A stretch of 34,840 bases of DNA from the NCBI GenBank assembly GCA_945906965.1, contig CAMDRP010000021.1:1-34840 (forward strand), read 5' to 3'. This document shows, one piece after another, positions 23,916-31,244 of the stretch. The DNA is from Opitutus sp. GAS368. GTDB taxonomy: Bacteria > Verrucomicrobiota > Verrucomicrobiia > Opitutales > Opitutaceae. A program made the position numbers and the translations under genes. Positions within the stretch are counted from its first letter, which is position 1. Each line of letters opens with the position of its first letter. The notes beneath the pieces were generated by a model that searched no databases, had not been told where the DNA came from, and saw only the letters and a program-made list of their open reading frames with translations.

Positions 23916-25231
23916 AAATCCTGCAACCGCCCCTCGCCGGGGCCACGTTGGGGCGCCAGCCGCGCCATGATTTCACCGAGCAGATAAATCGAGCCGGTCA
24001 CGACCACGACGTCGTCCGGCCCGCCCACATTGCAACGATCTTCTCCCGGGAAAATCGTATCCACGCTCGAACGCACAATGCGTCCACCGCGCGCCGCGAA
24101 CTCCACCGGCACCAACGCTTCCATTTCCGCAAAGCCACACGCACGCGCTTGCTGCGGTACGACACAATGAATCTCCGCCGCATAGTGACTGATCGTCTCC
24201 AATAACGGCCGCGCCCGCACCGCGCCCAAAACGCCCGTCACCACAATCGGCGCCCGTCCGGTCTCTTGCACCAGACGCGCCAGGCTCGTTTCCAGTATCT
24301 GCGCGCCCTCGGGATTATGCGAAGCATCAAGTACGACGAGCCGCCCACCGAGGCGGATGCGTTGCCAACGCCCCGGCCAATCCACGTGCCGCAAGCCCCG
24401 CGCGATCTGCGCTTCGTTGATCGACCAACGTCCCACTAACTCGCGCGCGACGAGCGTAGCCGTGGCTGCGTTCCAACGCTGATAATCGCCCTCGAGATTG
24501 GTCGGCGGATACGCCGCAAGGTCCGCGCCAAACACGTCGCTCACGCTCACGAGCCGCGAGCCACATTCCGCCGCACGCGCGCGAATCACGCGCTCGGCCG
24601 CCAGCGGCACGCGGCCCATGACGACCGGCACACCAGGCTTAATAATTCCGGCTTTCTCCGCGGCGATCAGCTCGACGGTGTGGCCCAGCATCTCGCAATG
24701 ATCGAGCCCGATGGACGTGATCACGCTGACGGCCGGTGTCACGATATTCGTCGCATCCAACCGCCCGCCCATGCCGACTTCGATCACGTTCACGTCGCAG
24801 CTTTTCCGCGCAAATTGCAAAAACGCCATCGCCGTCATGAACTCAAAGAAACTCGGATGATCATCCGCGCCGCCCGTGGCCGCAAGTTGCGCGGCGATCG
24901 GTCGCAGTTCCAGCGCGTACGCCATGATTTCGGACTCAGTCAAAATCTGGCGGTTCACTTGGACGCGTTCGCCGAGGCGAACGAGATGCGGCGAGGTGTA
25001 AAGCCCACGCCGCAAACCCGTTTCTTGAAAAATCGCATCCAGCATCGCGGAGACAGAGCCCTTGCCGTTGGTCCCCGCGACATGCACGCACGGCACCGCG
25101 CGCTCGGGCTGCCCAATCGCGGCCGCGAGCAAACGCATGCGATCGATGCCGAACTTCAGCCCTTGGGCCTTGAGGCTAAAAAGGTAGTCCTGCACCGCCG
25201 CATAGTCGGTCAGGGAGGGTTCGACAGCCAT
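23912..25231 (-). CDS. folC: Folylpolyglutamate synthase / dihydrofolate synthase
   Basis: A 439-residue Mur-ligase-family enzyme that adds glutamate to dihydropteroate and folates. The ATP loop HVAGTNGKGSVSAML (about 52-66) is followed by HPSFFEFMTAMAFLQFA, VGMGGRLDATNIV and the GLDHCEMLG metal-binding stretch. The C-terminal Mur-like domain shows LDASHNPEGAQILE and VTGSIYLLGEIM. The ATG at 25231 was chosen (MAVEPSLTDYAAVQDYL); a GTG seven codons earlier is possible. It lies 48 bases behind accD on the same strand, and accD-folC is a gene order found in many bacteria. Whether it has one or both activities cannot be seen from sequence. Confidence 0.95.
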   Translation of the reverse strand: MAVEPSLTDYAAVQDYLFSLKAQGLKFGIDRMRLLAAAIGQPERAVPCVHVAGTNGKGSVSAMLDAIFQETGLRRGLYTSPHLVRLGERVQVNRQILTESEIMAYALELRPIAAQLAATGGADDHPSFFEFMTAMAFLQFARKSCDVNVIEVGMGGRLDATNIVTPAVSVITSIGLDHCEMLGHTVELIAAEKAGIIKPGVPVVMGRVPLAAERVIRARAAECGSRLVSVSDVFGADLAAYPPTNLEGDYQRWNAATATLVARELVGRWSINEAQIARGLRHVDWPGRWQRIRLGGRLVVLDASHNPEGAQILETSLARLVQETGRAPIVVTGVLGAVRARPLLETISHYAAEIHCVVPQQARACGFAEMEALVPVEFAARGGRIVRSSVDTIFPGEDRCNVGGPDDVVVVTGSIYLLGEIMARLAPQRGPGEGRLQDF

Positions 25232-25279
25232 GGGCGAACGAGAAAAAAACACCGCCGCAGCCAGCCGGCGGTCGTGGTT

Positions 25280-26149
25280 TTAGTTCTTAGCCGCGACCAA
25301 GGCGGGCGCTTTTTTCGTGTGCAAAGCCGCGAGGATATCGCGGAGTCGCTCGCGCATTTCGAGACGCGGCACGATCTGGTCGATCAATCCGTGTTTGAGC
25401 AAAAACTCCGCCGTCTGGAAACCCGCGGGGAGCGATTGCTTCGTCGTGTCCTTGATGACGCGTGCGCCCGCAAAACCGATCAACGCCGCCGGCTCCGCGA
25501 TGATCACATCACCAAGCGTGGCAAAACTAGCCGTGACGCCGCCCATCGTCGGATGCGTAAGCACCGAGATAAAGGGCAACTTCGCCTCGGCCAAGCGCCC
25601 TAACGCCGCGCTGGTCTTCGCCATCTGCATGAGCGAGAAAATACCTTCCTGCATGCGCGCGCCACCCGAGGCACTGAAAATAATGCAGGGCTTTTTCTTG
25701 GTGAGCGCCATCTCGATCGCGCGGGTGATCTTCTCGCCCGCCGCCGCACCCATGGCGCCGCCGCAGAAACGGAAATCCATCACCGCGACGGAAACTTTGA
25801 TCCCATAAATCTTGCCCGTGCCGCAGATCACCGCTTCGGGCAAGCCGCTGTCCTTCTCGTAGCGCTTGAGGCGCTCAGGATAAGGCTGGGAATCGACAAA
25901 TTTCAACGGATCGCCCGATTTCACGTCCGCATCGGACTCGACGAACGTGCCTTCATCAAAGAGCGAATCAATGCGTGCCCGCGCGCTGATCGGGAAATGG
26001 TGTCCGCTGCGGGGTACGACCATCTGGTTATCCTCGATCTCCTTATTGAAGAGAATTTCGCCAGTCAGCGGATCCTTGGTGTAAAGACCCTTGGGGATCT
26101 CTTTCTTGGCGGTTTTGCGGACCTTGTAAGTCGGTTTATCAAAATGCAT
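25280..26149 (-). CDS. accD: Acetyl-CoA carboxylase carboxyltransferase beta subunit lacking the zinc ribbon cysteines
   Basis: A 289-residue AccD; with AccA it transfers carboxyl from biotin to acetyl-CoA to make malonyl-CoA. The carboxyltransferase core is standard: [39 protein letters not shown] with the oxyanion-hole glycines, [19 protein letters not shown] and [16 protein letters not shown]. The N-terminal four-cysteine zinc ribbon found in most AccD proteins keeps its framework ([20 protein letters not shown]), but all four cysteines are replaced: Asp26, Thr29, Val45 and Ser48 occupy the places of KCPxC and VCPxCGHH. Thus no zinc can bind there. That ribbon is thought to contact nucleic acid and help assembly. 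accA is not in the window. It follows the comF remnant by 15 bases. Confidence 0.96.
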   Translation of the reverse strand: MHFDKPTYKVRKTAKKEIPKGLYTKDPLTGEILFNKEIEDNQMVVPRSGHHFPISARARIDSLFDEGTFVESDADVKSGDPLKFVDSQPYPERLKRYEKDSGLPEAVICGTGKIYGIKVSVAVMDFRFCGGAMGAAAGEKITRAIEMALTKKKPCIIFSASGGARMQEGIFSLMQMAKTSAALGRLAEAKLPFISVLTHPTMGGVTASFATLGDVIIAEPAALIGFAGARVIKDTTKQSLPAGFQTAEFLLKHGLIDQIVPRLEMRERLRDILAALHTKKAPALVAAKN

Positions 26150-26164
26150 GGCGAAAAGAGAAAG

Positions 26165-26415
26165 TTAACCGTGGGCAAACGTCACAACGTCGAGATTCAA
26201 CGCCCGCGTGCAACGCAGGACGCGCGCACAGCTGTTGAGCGTGGAACCAGTCGTAAATACATCGTCGACGAGCACATATTTCAGATCAGGAGTAAGGCGG
26301 GCTCCGGCAACCAGTGCAAAGGCATTTTTGAGGTTGGCCCGGTGCGCCCTGCGCCACATTCCGAATGCTAAAGGCGCGTCCAGGTGCCGCCGCGGAATAC
26401 CATCGGTCGAACCAG
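26165..26415 (-). pseudogene. comF: comF remnant: C-terminal part of a ComF-family phosphoribosyltransferase
   Basis: The minus frame ending at 26165 encodes the last ~80 residues of a ComF-type PRTase. It has RRAHRANLKNAFALVAG, the family's R-x-N-L-x-x-A-F element, then the PRPP loop YVLVDDVFTTGSTLNSCARVL and a final beta strand (LDVVTFAHG). A whole ComF is about 220-250 residues and begins with a cysteine-rich zinc segment, absent here. Upstream of about 26410 the frame continues to 26488 but reads low-complexity sequence (SEGEADKGGGSGSTDG) from a repeat. No missing N-terminal part is found beyond the neighbouring AbiE genes, so the break involved deletion as well as insertion. It precedes accD by 15 bases and may still act as its leader. 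Confidence 0.75.
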
Positions 26416-26460
26416 ATCCCCCCCCCTTATCTGCTTCTCCTTCGCTAAGAGGGGTTGGGG
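26413..26460. repeat. GC-skewed imperfect palindrome at the comF break
   Basis: CAGAT, a run of nine C and TTATCTG are followed by GCTAAGAGGGGTTGGGG. The arms CCCC-CTTA and TAAG-GGGG (one mismatch) pair across about 16 bases. It looks like a small intergenic repeat (REP/MITE-like) and sits exactly where ComF homology ends. I saw no second copy in the window. Confidence 0.45.
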
Positions 26461-26528
26461 CCGTTCTCAGGTTGGCATCGCGACACACCTAGCCGCCTCG
26501 GAACGATTCGAATCCTCGATTGAAGACT

Positions 26529-26572
26529 TTACAATACATACCCACATGATAACAAGTGAGTAGGTAATGTAA
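26529..26572. promoter_or_regulatory. 17-bp inverted repeat, probable AbiEi operator
   Basis: Arms 26529-26545 (starts TTACAATACATA) and 26556-26572 (ends GTAATGTAA) are inverted repeats matching at 14 of 17 positions, separated by 10 bases. The right arm ends on the A of the antitoxin ATG. AbiEi antitoxins of other bacteria repress their own operon by binding inverted repeats in the promoter, so this is most likely the autoregulatory site. Confidence 0.75.
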
Positions 26573-27168
26573 TGTCCCCCAACAAACAAAAGCTGGTGAT
26601 GCACGCCTTTCAAAAGGCTACCCTTCGGTCCTCAAAGCAACTTGAGGTACTGGGCCTTTATCGCGCTGATATACAGACCGCACAACGCGAAAGGCGGATT
26701 GAGCGAGTGGCGCGAGGGCTCTATCGGAAGGCAGAGGCGGAGGTAACAGAAAACCATAGTCTGGTGCTCGCCATGCAGATTGTTCCTAAGGGGGTGGTTT
26801 GTCTACTTTCAGCGCTTCGCTACCACGTTCTCACCACTCAAGCCCCCCATGTGGTTTGGATAGCGGTGCCGCGAGGAGTCTGGCGCCCTAAGATGTCCAG
26901 CCTGCGTATAGTTCAATATGCAAACAGCACCCTAAAGAGTGGTATGGAGTCGCATCTTATTGAAGGAGTTCAAGTGAGGGTTACGACTCCGGCTCGCACG
27001 GTAGCCGACTGCTTCAAGTTTAAAAATCGTGTTGGGCTCGATGTGGCGCTGGAAGCGCTGCGGGAAGCCCGCAGGATGAAACGCTGCACCATCGACGAAA
27101 TTCTGACCCAGGCTCGCCTTTGCCGAGTCGATAACGTGATCCGTCCTTATCTAGAGGCCATGTCATGA
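26572..27168 (+). CDS. AbiEi-type antitoxin, type IV toxin-antitoxin system
   Basis: A 198-residue AbiEi-family transcriptional regulator/antitoxin. The N-terminal winged helix (about 8-50) includes VLGLYRADIQTAQRERRIERVARGLY, followed by the mixed C-terminal domain (about 55-198) with CLLSALRYHVLTTQ, VWIAVPRGVWRP, VRVTTPARTVADCFKFKNRVG and the ending VIRPYLEAM. In characterised systems the antitoxin represses the operon by binding inverted repeats and counters the nucleotidyltransferase toxin without direct contact. The stop overlaps the toxin start (ATGA). AGG seven bases before the ATG can serve as a ribosome-binding site, unlike most genes here. Base composition is lower in GC than in flanking genes. 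Phage defence by abortive infection is the known role of AbiE. Confidence 0.93.
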   Translation: MSPNKQKLVMHAFQKATLRSSKQLEVLGLYRADIQTAQRERRIERVARGLYRKAEAEVTENHSLVLAMQIVPKGVVCLLSALRYHVLTTQAPHVVWIAVPRGVWRPKMSSLRIVQYANSTLKSGMESHLIEGVQVRVTTPARTVADCFKFKNRVGLDVALEALREARRMKRCTIDEILTQARLCRVDNVIRPYLEAMS

Positions 27169-28070
27169 GCGCACGGGAGAAAAGGGACCTGCCGGCGTCC
27201 ATCCGCCAGCGGCTGCTAAATCTGAGCCGAGAGCGGAATATGGCATTTGATCTGGTGCTCGTGCGCTACGGCATTGAACGGCTACTTTACCGCCTAACAT
27301 GTTCAGAACACAGCGACGCCTTTTTATTAAAGGGGGCGATGCTGTTCGCGGTTTGGTCACCCCAGACACACCGTCCTACACGCGATCTCGACCTGCTCGG
27401 GTTCGGGCATACCGAACTCAAGGACATTGAGGGGATTTTTAAGGAGCTTTGCGAGCAACCTATCTTAGATGACGGCTTGGCATTCCTGAGTGCGAGCGTA
27501 GAAGTTGCTTACATCCGGGAAGAGGCTCGATATGGGGGAGTTCGGGTCAGTATGATGGCAAAACTGGGAAATGCACGCATCCCTCTTCAGGTCGATATCG
27601 GGTATGGAGATGCGGTGACCCCAGGACCGGAAAAAGTCACCTTTCCATCTTTGCTAGCGCTACATGCCCCCATATTGCGCGCTTATCCAATTTACACGGT
27701 GGTTGCGGAAAAGTTCGAGGCGCTTGTGAGCCTGAGCGCAACCAACACCCGCATGAAGGACTTCTTTGACCTCTGGTTTCTAAGTGAGAACTTTGATTTT
27801 GAAGCCAATGTGCTCTCGCAGGCCATTCGCGCGACTTTCGACAGGCGCGGCACTGCACTCCTGGCTTCGGATGAGATCGTCGGGCTGTCCGACGCCTTTG
27901 CCGCAGATCGGAAAGCGGTCTGGGACTCGTTCCTAATACGCAATGGACTGGGCAGACGGGAACTTCGCGAAATCCTGGACCGCCTGAAACGATTTCTCCT
28001 GCCGATGGTGCATGCGGAAAAAGCTAACAAGTCGGCCCTTTGGAAAGCGGGACTGGGCTGGGATAGTTAG
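27165..28070 (+). CDS. AbiEii-type nucleotidyltransferase toxin
   Basis: A 301-residue AbiEii/AbiGii-family toxin with a minimal nucleotidyltransferase fold. The core motif is LLKGAMLFAVW followed by RPTRDLDLLG, with metal-binding Asp74 and Asp76. Further signs are the second carboxylate region (IPLQVDIGYGDAVTPGP), YTVVAEKFEALVSL and the family hallmark MKDFFDLWFLSE near residue 200. Toxins of this group transfer nucleotides to RNA (for the related MenT proteins, to tRNA 3' ends) and stop growth. It starts in an ATGA overlap with the antitoxin and has AGAGG eight bases before its ATG. All key motifs are present, so it appears active. The pair lies between the comF remnant and truA and is probably a mobile insertion. 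Confidence 0.93.
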   Translation: MSAREKRDLPASIRQRLLNLSRERNMAFDLVLVRYGIERLLYRLTCSEHSDAFLLKGAMLFAVWSPQTHRPTRDLDLLGFGHTELKDIEGIFKELCEQPILDDGLAFLSASVEVAYIREEARYGGVRVSMMAKLGNARIPLQVDIGYGDAVTPGPEKVTFPSLLALHAPILRAYPIYTVVAEKFEALVSLSATNTRMKDFFDLWFLSENFDFEANVLSQAIRATFDRRGTALLASDEIVGLSDAFAADRKAVWDSFLIRNGLGRRELREILDRLKRFLLPMVHAEKANKSALWKAGLGWDS

Positions 28071-28213
28071 GCGTACATGTTGAAGCGACGTTTAAATGTC
28101 TGCGTAACGACCATGATTATCTTCCCCGCAAACACGCCTTTTTTGAAAAAATTGACGGACAGAAAACGTAAACTGCACCTTTTAAAAACTCCGGCAGCGT
28201 TATCAGCCCGTGC

Positions 28214-28975
28214 TCAACGATAAAATACCTTTTCCAAAAATAATCCCTGCGGCGGCGCTGTTTGCACAACATTCGTTCGAATGCGCGACTCCAAAATCTC
28301 CCGCACTTGGGCCGGCGTAAGTTTACCCTCTCCCACCGCCACGAGCGCCCCCACCAGACTTCGCACCATTTTATAAAGAAAACCATTAGCCTCCGCTGTG
28401 ATACGCACGTGCGCGCCGCGACGCACGATCTCCAGTCGGCGCAAATCCCGCACGGTGTCTTCGCGCTCCACGCCGTTAAACGCCGAAAACGCCTTGAAAT
28501 CATGCGTACCGCGCAACTCCGCCGCCGCCGCTTCCATCGCGGTCAAATCCAACGGCCGAAACACTGCCCACGCATACGGCCGCGTAAAGGGATCCGCGTC
28601 GCCGAGGTGCACGTGATACTTGTAGATTTTTCCCGTCGCGGAGAACCGAGCATGAAAGGTCGCTGGCACCGCGCGCACCGTGGTGATCTGGATCGCCGGC
28701 GGCAACTCCGCCCGCAAGGCCGCCAACAATCGCTCCGGGGCGTGCCGCCACGCCGCTTCAAAGTGAAACACCTGCGCCCGCGCGTGCACTCCGGCATCCG
28801 TGCGCCCGCTCGCATGCGTGCGCACCAGTCCGCCGAAAATCTGCGCCAAACGCGCCTCTATGATATCTTGGATACCGTTACCGCCCGGCTGACTTTGCCA
28901 GCCACTAAACGGCGCGCCATCGTAGGCGCAGACGCATTTCCAACGCGGGAGCACCGGTGATTCAGCGGCTTTCAT
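28214..28975 (-). CDS. truA: tRNA pseudouridine(38-40) synthase
   Basis: A 253-residue TruA that isomerises uridines at positions 38-40 of the tRNA anticodon arm. The catalytic aspartate lies in THASGRTDAGVHARAQVFHF (near residue 55). CAYDGAPFSGWQSQPGGNGIQ at the N-terminus, GKIYKYHVHLGD, and the C-terminal NGFLYKMVRSLVGALVAVGEGK complete the family pattern. The start at 28975 (MKAAESPVLPRWKCV) is chosen because the extra ten codons upstream overlap ruvX coding sequence. It already overlaps the end of ruvX by 14 bases, so the two are co-translated. Its 3' end converges with the AbiE toxin across 143 bases in which no gene is seen. Confidence 0.96.
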   Translation of the reverse strand: MKAAESPVLPRWKCVCAYDGAPFSGWQSQPGGNGIQDIIEARLAQIFGGLVRTHASGRTDAGVHARAQVFHFEAAWRHAPERLLAALRAELPPAIQITTVRAVPATFHARFSATGKIYKYHVHLGDADPFTRPYAWAVFRPLDLTAMEAAAAELRGTHDFKAFSAFNGVEREDTVRDLRRLEIVRRGAHVRITAEANGFLYKMVRSLVGALVAVGEGKLTPAQVREILESRIRTNVVQTAPPQGLFLEKVFYR

Positions 28976-29396
28976 CGGGTGGATTCTGCGGAAATTTCTG
29001 ATCAAGATAATCCTGCAAAATCAACGTCGCCGCCCGTGAATCCACGATCCCACTCGCCCGGATTTCGCGACGCCGGCCTTTAGCGATAGTCGATTCCGCC
29101 TCGTGGCTCGTAAGGGTTTCGTCCACCAGATGCACCGGAAGACCCAGCTCTGCGCGCAAACGCGCCGCAAACGCATCAACCTCCTTCGCCTTAAATCCCG
29201 TCGTGCCATCCATGTTGAGTGGGTAACCGAGTACTAGATCCGTCGCGCGTCGCGCCTTCACCATCGCCATCAATCCTGCCCAGCGCCGCTCCGGCTCCAG
29301 TTCGACTTGCGCCGGTAACGGCGTCGCCACGCCGAGCGCATCGCCATAAGCGAGACCCAAGCGGCGTGTGCCATAGTCGATTCCGATAAAACGCAT
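28962..29396 (-). CDS. ruvX: RuvX/YqgF putative Holliday-junction resolvase / pre-16S rRNA nuclease
   Basis: A 144-residue RNase H-like protein of the YqgF family, standard length. The first strand carries the metal ligand in MRFIGIDYGTRRLGLAYGD (Asp7). LVLGYPLNMDGTTG, the LVDETLTSHEAES motif with conserved acidic residues, and SRAATLILQDYLD near the end follow. The family is essential in many bacteria and is linked to 16S rRNA 5'-end maturation and anti-termination, with Holliday junction cleavage shown for some members. The ATG at 29396 gives the canonical N-terminus; a far longer frame upstream overlaps the divergent gene and is rejected. It is co-transcribed with truA. Confidence 0.95.
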   Translation of the reverse strand: MRFIGIDYGTRRLGLAYGDALGVATPLPAQVELEPERRWAGLMAMVKARRATDLVLGYPLNMDGTTGFKAKEVDAFAARLRAELGLPVHLVDETLTSHEAESTIAKGRRREIRASGIVDSRAATLILQDYLDQKFPQNPPDESR

Positions 29397-29471
29397 GCCG
29401 CAAGTTCGCCCGGCCCACACCCGCGGTGCAATTTCAATTGCGACCTGCCCGCGCCCGACTCTCTTTGCCTT

Positions 29472-30647
29472 ATGGCAGCCGCTTCGCCTTCCCTTTCCCC
29501 CGCCGAACTCACGCGCTACAGTCGGCACCTCTTGCTTTCCGAGATCGGGCTCGCCGGCCAACAAAAACTCGCCGCCGCGCGCGTGCTTATCATCGGCGCG
29601 GGCGGGCTCGGTAGCCCCGCCGCGCTTTACCTCGCCGCCGCCGGCGTAGGCACGCTCGGCATCGCCGACTTCGACCGCGTCGAAGCCCACAATCTCCAAC
29701 GCCAACTCCTCCACGACGACGCCTCCATCGGCCAACCCAAGGTCGCCTCCGCCGCCGCGCGCCTCCGCCAAACCAATCCGTTTATCCGCGTTGTCGAACA
29801 CGCCGAGGGGATCACCGCCGCCAACGCCCTCAACCTCTTCGCCGCGTACGATATCATCGTCGACGGCACCGACACGTTTCCCACGCGCTACCTCAACAAC
29901 GACGCCGCCACCCTCGCGGGCCGGCCGCTCGTATACGGCAGTATTTATAAGTTCGAGGGGCAGGTCACCGTGTTCGATCCGAAGTACGGGGCGCCGTGTT
30001 ATCGTTGCCTGTTCCCCGAGCCACCGACCGCGGGTACCGTGCCAAATTGCGGTGAGGCCGGCGTCATCGGCGCGTTGTGCGGCGTTATCGGCAGCCTGCA
30101 AGCGCTGGAAACGATCAAGTTGATCACCGGTATCGGCGAGATCTTGCGCGGACGCTTAATCATCTACGACGCATTGAATCAAAAGTTCTCCGACTTCAAA
30201 TTTTCGCGTTCACCTACGTGCCGCTCGTGCGCACCTTCACCCGCGATCACCGCACTCGATCCCGCAAATTACACCTTCACCTGTCCGCCCGCATCCACGC
30301 CCACTCCCATGTCCGAAGCCGCCGTTCCATTAGAACTCTCTGTTGAAGAAACCCAACGCCTCCTCGCCGCCGCTCCGGCCGAGACGTGGCTCATCGATGT
30401 TAGAGAGCCCCATGAGTGCGCGATCTGCTGCATCGCCGGCGCACAACCGATCCCCATGCGCCAGATACCCGAGCAGTTGAGCGCACTGCCGCGCGACAAA
30501 CACCTGCTCATCCATTGCCACCACGGCAGTCGCAGTCTGCGCGTCACCGAGTACCTGCGTTCACAAGGTTTCACTCGAGTCAGCAATGTCGCGGGCGGCA
30601 TCGATGCTTGGGCCCAACAGCTCGATCCTAGCTTAGCTCGTTATTAA
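29472..30647 (+). CDS. MoeB/ThiF-family adenylyltransferase with C-terminal rhodanese domain (MoeZ-like)
   Basis: A 391-residue E1-like enzyme. Residues 1-270 are a MoeB/ThiF/HesA adenylating domain with ATP loop IGAGGLGSPAALYLAAAGVG (41-60), FNLQRQ-type arginine region (HNLQRQLLHDD), conserved DGTDTFPTRY, zinc ligands Cys176, Cys179, Cys250 and Cys253, and conserved Cys193. Residues 285-391 form a rhodanese domain with active-site Cys349 (HCHHGSRS). Such proteins activate the C-terminal Gly-Gly of a ubiquitin-like sulfur carrier (MoaD, ThiS or CysO) and load sulfur on it for molybdopterin, thiamine or cysteine synthesis. No carrier gene is present here, so the pathway is undecided. The start at 29472 is 75 bases from divergent ruvX. 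Confidence 0.93.
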   Translation: MAAASPSLSPAELTRYSRHLLLSEIGLAGQQKLAAARVLIIGAGGLGSPAALYLAAAGVGTLGIADFDRVEAHNLQRQLLHDDASIGQPKVASAAARLRQTNPFIRVVEHAEGITAANALNLFAAYDIIVDGTDTFPTRYLNNDAATLAGRPLVYGSIYKFEGQVTVFDPKYGAPCYRCLFPEPPTAGTVPNCGEAGVIGALCGVIGSLQALETIKLITGIGEILRGRLIIYDALNQKFSDFKFSRSPTCRSCAPSPAITALDPANYTFTCPPASTPTPMSEAAVPLELSVEETQRLLAAAPAETWLIDVREPHECAICCIAGAQPIPMRQIPEQLSALPRDKHLLIHCHHGSRSLRVTEYLRSQGFTRVSNVAGGIDAWAQQLDPSLARY

Positions 30648-30722
30648 ATCAAGTGCGGGCAGCCTATGATATTATTCCGCAGAGCTTCGGACTAACCCAG
30701 AGCACCCTTGTATTAGGCCAAC

Positions 30723-30750
30723 AAAAAAACCCCGTCAATTGACGGGGTTT
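30723..30750 (-). terminator. Rho-independent terminator of the H-NS-like gene
   Basis: A perfect 10-bp stem (AAACCCCGTC / GACGGGGTTT, 30727-30736 and 30741-30750) with an AATT loop is followed on the minus strand by seven T residues. It lies 25 bases after the stop of the minus-strand gene. On the plus strand it may also help end the MoeB-like transcript. Confidence 0.93.
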
Positions 30751-30775
30751 GCAAATAAAACAGAACTTATAAGGT

Positions 30776-31168
30776 TTAGGCGCGAGCCTTCACCAAACCA
30801 AAGGCTTTCTTGATGTTCTGAACACTCGGCATCGAGATGCCGACGGCCGCAGCGATCTCCGGACCGGTCTTGCCGGCTTCCGTCAACGCCTTGACCTGCA
30901 ATTTCATCTCTTCGGTAATCGTCGCGCGGGCGCGCTTTTGACCGGCGGCTGGCCGAGCGGCTTTCGATTTCGCTTTCGGAGCGCGGGTCTTCTTAGCGCG
31001 GACGCCGCCAATCGACTTCAAGCGCTTGATTAAGGCCTGCATCGATTCGAAACCATACTTGACGGGCAAGCCCGCCAATTCGGCTTCCATTTCTAGCTCA
31101 ATCGACTGTTCCAAAGAGGCGAGCTTAGCTTTGGTCGCCTCAAGTTCTTTAATTTGTTCGGTGATCAT
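30776..31168 (-). CDS. Small basic H-NS-like protein with C-terminal helix-turn-helix
   Basis: A 130-residue protein in three parts. Residues 1-35 are a charged coiled coil (MITEQIKELEATKAKLASLE). Residues ~36-58 (AGLPVKYGFESMQALIKRLK) resemble the segment after the coil in H-NS-like proteins. A Lys/Arg/Ala/Pro basic linker (about 60-82) leads to a C-terminal helix-turn-helix (about 83-125; GKTGPEIAAAVGISMPSVQNIKKAFG) like that of resolvases and ParB-type regulators, in place of the H-NS AT-hook-like domain. A nucleoid-associated or global regulatory role is inferred. The ATG at 31168 was chosen because a TATAAT -10 at 31207-31212 places transcription start at about 31200, below the alternative ATG at 31204; AGGA also lies just before it. 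It is monocistronic, with a strong terminator. Confidence 0.82.
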   Translation of the reverse strand: MITEQIKELEATKAKLASLEQSIELEMEAELAGLPVKYGFESMQALIKRLKSIGGVRAKKTRAPKAKSKAARPAAGQKRARATITEEMKLQVKALTEAGKTGPEIAAAVGISMPSVQNIKKAFGLVKARA

Positions 31169-31206
31169 CAGTCCTATATTGTGTCTATTATTATTCAACT
31201 GCAAGG

Positions 31207-31212
31207 ATTATA
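31207..31212 (-). promoter_or_regulatory. TATAAT -10 box of the H-NS-like gene
   Basis: Read on the minus strand this is a perfect TATAAT within very AT-rich DNA, 38 bases before the chosen ATG. A weak TAATAC lies 17 bases further upstream as a possible -35. The region between this gene and the dehydrogenase is only 76 bases. Confidence 0.6.
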
Positions 31213-31244
31213 TAGCTTATTAGTATAATAGTATTATCGCAAAC

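Noticed and set aside
28071-28213. The missing N-terminal half of comF between the AbiE toxin and truA
   Set aside because: Minus-strand frames in these 143 bases show no ComF cysteine pairs or other family features, and the space is too short.
28962-30101. A 379-codon form of ruvX reaching back to 30101
   Set aside because: The N-terminal extension is the antisense of the MoeB-like gene; the canonical YqgF start is the ATG at 29396.
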